From assembly GCA_934754415.1 (NCBI GenBank), contig CAKVIS010000026.1, positions 1 to 26,785 of the forward strand: DNA of 26,785 nucleotides, written 5' to 3'. This document shows positions 22,324 to 26,785 of the stretch, piece by piece. Source of the DNA: an uncultured Bulleidia sp. (GTDB lineage Bacteria; Bacillota_I; Bacilli_A; Erysipelotrichales; Erysipelotrichaceae). The notes beneath the pieces are model-generated. The model was not told where the DNA came from. It worked only from the letters and a program-made list of their open reading frames with translations, and did no database searches. Made by a program: the position numbers and the translations under genes. The stretch's first letter is position 1; each line of letters begins with the position of its first letter.

Positions 22324-23558
22324 AACTTGGATTGATAGGATACCCTCTTGGCCATTCCTGGTCCAATGAAATTCATCCTTACCTTATAGGCGAAGACTAT
22401 TCTAAGTGGCAGCTACCACCGGAAGAACTGGAATCCTTTATGCATGATAAAGCTTTTGACGGTATCAATGTGACTATTCCGTATAAAACACAGGTAATAC
22501 CATATCTCGAGGAACTGACACCTATTGCCAGAGAAATCGGCGCCGTTAACTGTATTGTCAACAAAAATGGAAAACTGATTGGAGATAATACGGACTATCA
22601 GGGATTAAAGGATATGCTTGTTAAACATGATGTACCTGTTTCTGGTCATCACGTCGCAATACTTGGAAGTGGCGGAGCAAGCAAAGCAGCCTGTACAGTA
22701 GTTAAAGATCTCGGTGGCATTCCGTCAGTGGTTTCAAGACACCCTCACAAAGGTATGGTGTCGTACGAACAACTGTATGAAGAAGAGGTTTTCTATACAG
22801 TGATTATCAATGCCACACCGGTAGGAATGTTTCCAAACAGTGATGAAGTGCCTGTAGATATACACAGGTTTACGAAGTTACAGTATGTAGTGGATATCGT
22901 TGCCAATCCATTACGTACAAGATTGCAGTTTGAAGCTGCACAGGCAGGTGTACCTGTTTTATCCGGATTTGAAATGCTGGTACGACAGGCCGCATGTGCA
23001 GATGAAGTATTTGGAAAATCTGTAAAAGAAGAACGTATATTGCAATGTATACAGTATTTAAAACAGAAGAAACAGAACATAGTTCTGATTGGTATGCCTA
23101 CAAGCGGTAAATCCACCATTGCAAAAAAACTGAGTAAGGCAACTGGCTATCCTGTAGTGGAAATGGATGAAGAGCTGGAAAAACAGTTTGGAACTTCTAT
23201 CTCCAAAGTGTTTGAAGAAAAAGGAGAGGCATATTTCAGACAGGCTGAAACTCAACTTGCCAGAGATCTTCGCAACCAGACACATACAATTATTTCCTGT
23301 GGAGGTGGTATTATCAAAAACAGTGAGAATATGAGATATCTTCAGGAAAACGGTGTTGTCATCTGGATAGACAGAAAAGTAGAGAACCTGTTTCCAACTT
23401 CATCGAGACCACTCAGTAAAGATGTAAAGGCTATTTGGAAAATGTATACAGAGAGAAAGAGCCTGTATGAAAGATACAGCGATTATACAGTAGAAAACAA
23501 TGCGGATATTTCAAGCGTTGTTAAGAAAATACAATGTATTATTCAAGGAGGAGATTAG
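22320..23558 (+). CDS. aroEK: Shikimate dehydrogenase-shikimate kinase fusion
   Basis: A 412-residue fusion of two consecutive shikimate pathway enzymes. Residues 1 to about 240 are AroE (dehydroshikimate to shikimate, NADPH): substrate-binding GYPLGHSWS, catalytic Lys56 in NVTIPYK, Asp92 in GDNTDYQG, dinucleotide fold GSGGASKA, and NATPVGM. Residues about 252-412 are shikimate kinase: P-loop GMPTSGKST (258-266), GEAYFRQAET, CGGGI, SRPL. Both active sites look intact. The frame is continuous through a Lys-rich linker (LKQKKQ, about 245-250), so this is a true fusion, not a frameshift. It overlaps aroC by four bases and ends four bases before the DAHP synthase gene. Confidence 0.95.
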   Translation: MKLGLIGYPLGHSWSNEIHPYLIGEDYSKWQLPPEELESFMHDKAFDGINVTIPYKTQVIPYLEELTPIAREIGAVNCIVNKNGKLIGDNTDYQGLKDMLVKHDVPVSGHHVAILGSGGASKAACTVVKDLGGIPSVVSRHPHKGMVSYEQLYEEEVFYTVIINATPVGMFPNSDEVPVDIHRFTKLQYVVDIVANPLRTRLQFEAAQAGVPVLSGFEMLVRQAACADEVFGKSVKEERILQCIQYLKQKKQNIVLIGMPTSGKSTIAKKLSKATGYPVVEMDEELEKQFGTSISKVFEEKGEAYFRQAETQLARDLRNQTHTIISCGGGIIKNSENMRYLQENGVVIWIDRKVENLFPTSSRPLSKDVKAIWKMYTERKSLYERYSDYTVENNADISSVVKKIQCIIQGGD

Positions 23559-23562
23559 GAAT

Positions 23563-24582
23563 ATGATTATTACATTGAAAAAGAATGCACCGGAAGCAGA
23601 AGTACAGAAGATCCGTCAGCAGTTCGAAGCAAAAAACCTTCAGGTAAATATGATTTATGGTGATGATTTTAATGTCTTCGGACTTGTAGGAGATACTGCA
23701 CATCTGGATGAAAGAGATATTAAGGCAAACCAGTGGGTAGAAAACGTACAGAGAGTATCTGCGCCTTATAAACTTGCCAACAGAATGTTCCATCCGGAAG
23801 ATTCTGTGATTGATGTGGCAGGAATTCCGGTAGGTGGTAATTCTCCTATTGTAATCATTGGGGGCCCATGTTCTGTAGAAGGAGAAGAACCTGTCACAAG
23901 AATTGCAAAAGAAGTCAAAGAAGCAGGTGGCTGTATGCTAAGAGGTGGCGCCTATAAACCTAGAACTTCTCCATATTCCTTCCAGGGATTAGGGTATGAA
24001 GGCATTCTGGATATGGTTGCTGCAAGAAAAGAAACACATCTTCCTATTGTTAGCGAACTTATGAGTGCAGATAAAATTGATGAGTTTGTAGAAAATGTTG
24101 ATCTTGTACAGATTGGTGCTCGTAATATGCAGAACTTTGATTTACTGAAAGCAGTAGGAAAAATCAATAAGCCTATCCTGTTAAAACGTGGTATGTCCGC
24201 AACCATTGAAGACTGGATCATGTCTGCAGAATATATCATGGCAAGTGGAAATCCAAATGTTATTTTGTGCGAACGTGGTATTCGTACATTTGAAAAATAT
24301 ACAAGAAATACCATGGATCTGGCAGTGGTACCTATTATTAAAGAAAGAACTCACTTACCTATTATTATTGATCCGTCACATTCTACAGGTGACTGGAAAC
24401 TGGTGGAATCTGTTTCTCTTGCTGCGATTGCTGCAGGAGCAGATGGTCTGATTATTGAAGTTCATGATAATCCTGAATGTGCATGGAGTGATGGCGCACA
24501 GTCTTTGAAACCTGAAAAGTTCAAACATCTGATTGAAAGAAGTCGTAAAGTGGCAGAAGCTGTAGGAAGAAGTGTTCGATGA
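23563..24582 (+). CDS. aroF: 3-deoxy-7-phosphoheptulonate (DAHP) synthase, type I-beta
   Basis: This enzyme opens the shikimate pathway by joining phosphoenolpyruvate and erythrose 4-phosphate. The 339-residue protein has an N-terminal ferredoxin-like domain (about residues 1-65, MIITLKKNAPEAEVQKIRQQ) like the Thermotoga enzyme, in which that domain mediates inhibition by Tyr/Phe. The TIM barrel follows: GGPCSVE, GGAYKPRTSPYSFQGLG, QIGARNMQNF, LKRGM, CERGIRTFE, and DPSHSTG with metal-binding residues. It carries no chorismate mutase domain. The start is placed at 23563, after AAGGAGGAG; a longer frame overlaps aroE-aroK. It overlaps aroA by four bases. Confidence 0.95.
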   Translation: MIITLKKNAPEAEVQKIRQQFEAKNLQVNMIYGDDFNVFGLVGDTAHLDERDIKANQWVENVQRVSAPYKLANRMFHPEDSVIDVAGIPVGGNSPIVIIGGPCSVEGEEPVTRIAKEVKEAGGCMLRGGAYKPRTSPYSFQGLGYEGILDMVAARKETHLPIVSELMSADKIDEFVENVDLVQIGARNMQNFDLLKAVGKINKPILLKRGMSATIEDWIMSAEYIMASGNPNVILCERGIRTFEKYTRNTMDLAVVPIIKERTHLPIIIDPSHSTGDWKLVESVSLAAIAAGADGLIIEVHDNPECAWSDGAQSLKPEKFKHLIERSRKVAEAVGRSVR

Positions 24583-25847
24583 AAGTAGAAATTGCAAAAG
24601 GAATACTCCGTGATACTGAAATTCACATTCCTTCCAGCAAATCGTTATCTCACAGAGCTTTGATTACAGCGGCGTTATCTCATGGGGTTACAAAGATTAC
24701 CTCTATGGCAGAAAACAAAGATACACAGGCAACCATCTCTGCACTGCAACATCTTGGTGTTACCTTTACAAAGGAAAAGGATGCACTTTCAGTGAACAAT
24801 ACGGGTACTTTACAGTATGACGGAAATGATGTGGACTGTAATGAATCGGGAAGTACTTTAAGGTTTTTGATTCCAATTTTCTCTTTGTGCAAAGAAAGGG
24901 TAAGATTTACAGGAAGAGGAAGACTGATGGAAAGACCTCAGGACGTATATGTGGATATCTTTTCAAAACAGGGACTGATGTTTCAACAGGATTCCTCAGG
25001 TATTACCATTGAAGGTGCTCTGCAACCTGGAAACTATGAAGTGGATGGCTCTATTTCATCTCAGTTTATTACAGGCTTGTTATGTACATTGCCATTGCTG
25101 GGTGGTGACAGTACTATTACCGTACTGCCTCCATATGAATCTCAAAGTTATGTTACACTGACTTTACAGGCTCTGCAAAGAGCACATATTGTGATTCGTC
25201 AGGAAGGATATACCTATTACATACCAGGCAATCAAACGTATGCCGTAGATGAAATACATGTGGAAGGGGATGACTCCTCCATGGCTTTCTTTGCGGTATT
25301 AAGTGTGCTGACACACACACCTTTTTCCATTACAAATATTGCCCATGATTCTTTACAGGGAGATCATGTTATCCTGGATATCCTAAAAAATATGGGCGTG
25401 AAAGTAGAAGAAATTGACAATGGATACAGATGTGCCTGTGATACTCTGCATGCAACAGACATTGATCTGGCGGATTGTCCGGATCTTGGACCTGTCTTGT
25501 TTGCTCTTGCAAGTCAGGCGGAAGGAACCACAACTTTCAGACATATTCAAAGACTGAGAATGAAAGAAAGTGACCGTATTGCCTGCATGGAAAAGGAACT
25601 TCATGCATTGGGCGTGGATATGCACAGTACCCGGGATATTGCTTATGTGAAGGGTAAAACTCAAATCAAAGGTGGTGTCACTCTGAGTGGACATAATGAT
25701 CATAGAATTGTCATGGCATTAAGTGTATTAAGTGCTATTGCTGAAAAACCTGTTATCATTGAAGGTGCTCAGGCAGTGGATAAGAGCTATCCGGATTTCT
25801 TCAAGGATCTGGAAAAAACAGGAGTAAGTGTGAAATATGCTGAATAA
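24579..25847 (+). CDS. aroA: 3-phosphoshikimate 1-carboxyvinyltransferase (EPSP synthase)
   Basis: AroA joins shikimate 3-phosphate and phosphoenolpyruvate to form EPSP. The 422-residue protein shows PSSKSLSHRALI (about residues 18-29), NESGSTLRFLIPIF (about 87-100; the GNAGTA-type motif in a Ser-rich variant), SISSQFITGLL, DDSSMAFFAV, PDLGPVLFALA, RMKESDRI and SGHNDHRIVMAL. These cover both inverted halves of the fold. It starts at the ATGA shared with the DAHP synthase stop, and its last 11 bases overlap tyrA. Confidence 0.96.
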   Translation: MKVEIAKGILRDTEIHIPSSKSLSHRALITAALSHGVTKITSMAENKDTQATISALQHLGVTFTKEKDALSVNNTGTLQYDGNDVDCNESGSTLRFLIPIFSLCKERVRFTGRGRLMERPQDVYVDIFSKQGLMFQQDSSGITIEGALQPGNYEVDGSISSQFITGLLCTLPLLGGDSTITVLPPYESQSYVTLTLQALQRAHIVIRQEGYTYYIPGNQTYAVDEIHVEGDDSSMAFFAVLSVLTHTPFSITNIAHDSLQGDHVILDILKNMGVKVEEIDNGYRCACDTLHATDIDLADCPDLGPVLFALASQAEGTTTFRHIQRLRMKESDRIACMEKELHALGVDMHSTRDIAYVKGKTQIKGGVTLSGHNDHRIVMALSVLSAIAEKPVIIEGAQAVDKSYPDFFKDLEKTGVSVKYAE

Positions 25848-26685
25848 GGATTTGAAAATTACAATCATAGGTTTAGGTGTTCTGGGTGGAAGTTATGCCA
25901 AAGGATTTGCCAATGCAGGTATTCAGGTCAATGCCATTGACGTGAATGAAGAAAGTCTGCATATTGCAAAAGAAAACGGATGGATCAAAGAAGGATCTTC
26001 TTCTGCTTCTTTTGTGGAAGGCAGTGATGTAGTTATTTCCTGTTTATACCCGCATACATTCATTTCCTGGTTACAGGAAAATCAGCACTATTTAAAACCT
26101 GGTTGTATTCTTACAGATGTTACAGGCGTAAAGGAAGTACTGCTGGAAAAGATTCATGCATTTTTAAGAAAAGATGTGGAATTTATTGCCTGTCATCCTA
26201 TGGCCGGAAGAGAAGCCAGCGGTTTATCCTATGCGGATGAACACCGCTTTGAATCAGCCAACTTCATTATTGTTCCGGTTGAAGAGAATACAGAAAAGGC
26301 GATATTGCTGGCAAGAGATATTGCAAAAACATTAAAGTTCAAACATATCTCTGTGCTTACTCCTCAGGAACATGATCGCATGATTGGGTTTCTTTCACAG
26401 CTGACACATGTCATTGCCGTCTCTTTGATGAATGTGGCTGATAATCCTCATCTTGTGGATTATACCGGAGACTCTTTCAGAGACCTGACAAGAATTGCCA
26501 ATATTAATGAAAAGCTATGGCCGGAACTGTTTGTGTTGAATAAAAAGAATCTTACAGAAGAGATTGATGCTTTTGTACAAGAGATGAATGCTTTTAAAGA
26601 TCTTCTGCAGAAGGAAGACTATGAAGGAATGCAGCAAAAAATGATACTTTCTTCACAAAGACGGAAAATGTTTGATAAGAAGTAA
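25837..26685 (+). CDS. tyrA: Prephenate dehydrogenase
   Basis: TyrA oxidatively decarboxylates prephenate to 4-hydroxyphenylpyruvate for tyrosine. The 282-residue form has a Rossmann start (ITIIGLGVLGGSYAKGF, residues 8-24) with an Asp that favours NAD (AIDVNEES, about 37), CHPMAGREASG (catalytic His, about 127), and the helical domain containing GFLSQLTHVIAVSLMN and GDSFRDLTRIA. There is no ACT domain, so Tyr feedback may act through the DAHP synthase or another residue. It overlaps aroA by 11 bases and is the last gene of the operon in view. No terminator follows before the next promoter. Confidence 0.94.
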   Translation: MLNKDLKITIIGLGVLGGSYAKGFANAGIQVNAIDVNEESLHIAKENGWIKEGSSSASFVEGSDVVISCLYPHTFISWLQENQHYLKPGCILTDVTGVKEVLLEKIHAFLRKDVEFIACHPMAGREASGLSYADEHRFESANFIIVPVEENTEKAILLARDIAKTLKFKHISVLTPQEHDRMIGFLSQLTHVIAVSLMNVADNPHLVDYTGDSFRDLTRIANINEKLWPELFVLNKKNLTEEIDAFVQEMNAFKDLLQKEDYEGMQQKMILSSQRRKMFDKK

Positions 26686-26702
26686 TACTTTTGTGTTATA
26701 AT
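26672..26702 (+). promoter_or_regulatory. Strong promoter after tyrA
   Basis: A perfect extended -10 TGTTATAAT (26694-26702) follows TTGATA at 26672-26677, with a 19-base spacer. The start site should be near 26709, where a structured sequence begins. Confidence 0.65.
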
Positions 26703-26708
26703 CCATCG

Positions 26709-26785
26709 AGTATGGTGCGCCGGTTCGGTGCACAATAATTAGTCAGGTGGAACTCCTGACCTGGTAAGCTGTAGCGAGCACCAGT
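26709..26785 (+). ncRNA. 5' part of a structured RNA or leader, cut by the window end
   Basis: Right after a strong promoter, a GC-richer sequence folds into the hairpins GTGCGCCG/CGGTGCAC (26715-26733, one G-T pair) and GTCAGG/CCTGAC (26742-26760, loop TGGAACT). The first hairpin competes with a long-range pair TGGTGC/GCACCA (26713-26718 with 26778-26783). No Shine-Dalgarno or ORF is seen in it. I considered SRP RNA, RNase P RNA, tmRNA and common riboswitches and could not match any. It is an unidentified stable RNA or a 5' leader. Confidence 0.4.

Noticed and set aside
26709..26785. Signal recognition particle RNA as the identity of the terminal structured RNA
   Set aside because: The GGAAG-tetraloop region and the GTGCTA/CCTGTA Alu-domain pattern I know from Firmicute SRP RNAs are not visible in the part shown.

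Overview
The window is a compact, gene-dense stretch of low-GC Gram-positive (Firmicutes) chromosome with no mobile element, CRISPR array or rRNA. V-type ATPase genes, a sepF-ylmH-divIVA-ileS cluster with an isoleucine T-box, a type III glutamine synthetase, strong AGGAGG ribosome sites and T-run hairpin terminators together suggest an anaerobic gut Firmicute. My best guess is an Erysipelotrichaceae-like lineage, inferred from protein style only and not from any search.

Layout. 1-2.4 kb (+): end of a V-ATPase operon (subunit B cut by the window edge, then subunit D) overlapping an M42 aminopeptidase, closed by a terminator. 2.4-4.5 kb (+): a small Dabb protein, then sepF, ylmH and divIVA. 4.47-7.46 kb (+): Ile T-box, ileS and its terminator. 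7.46-8.25 kb (+): a GNAT-like protein, convergent with metK (-), which is preceded by a compact SAM-I-like riboswitch. 9.6-10.9 kb (+): an AI-2E family transporter. 10.9-14.9 kb (-): PPK2 polyphosphate kinase, glnN (GS III), a NifU-like scaffold and a YuiD-type membrane protein. 14.9-16.0 kb (+): an S1-domain protein, a GlsB/YeaQ-type membrane protein and an orphan FakA-like domain. 16.1-17.4 kb (-): an Nnr-type NAD(P)HX repair protein with a degraded epimerase half. 17.5-18.6 kb (+): an unknown protein and a histone-H1-like Lys/Ala-rich protein. 18.6-19.1 kb (-): a small unknown membrane protein.

19.2-26.7 kb (+): an aromatic amino acid locus: pheA, then aroB, aroC, an aroE-aroK fusion, a DAHP synthase, aroA and tyrA. 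From aroB onward the genes overlap or nearly touch. The set covers DAHP to chorismate except dehydroquinate dehydratase (absent here), plus the prephenate branch enzymes without a chorismate mutase.

The most striking element lies between pheA and aroB. An 18-codon ORF with its own strong Shine-Dalgarno carries six consecutive Phe/Tyr codons (FYYFYF). It is followed by four mutually exclusive RNA segments and a perfect 12-bp terminator hairpin just before aroB. This looks like ribosome-mediated transcription attenuation sensing charged tRNA-Phe and tRNA-Tyr, a design classically described in enteric bacteria and unexpected in a Firmicute, where T-boxes usually do this job. Secondary points of interest are the metK riboswitch, the degenerate Nnr epimerase domain, the H1-like protein, the orphan FakA domain, and a structured RNA-like sequence that starts after tyrA and runs off the window end.
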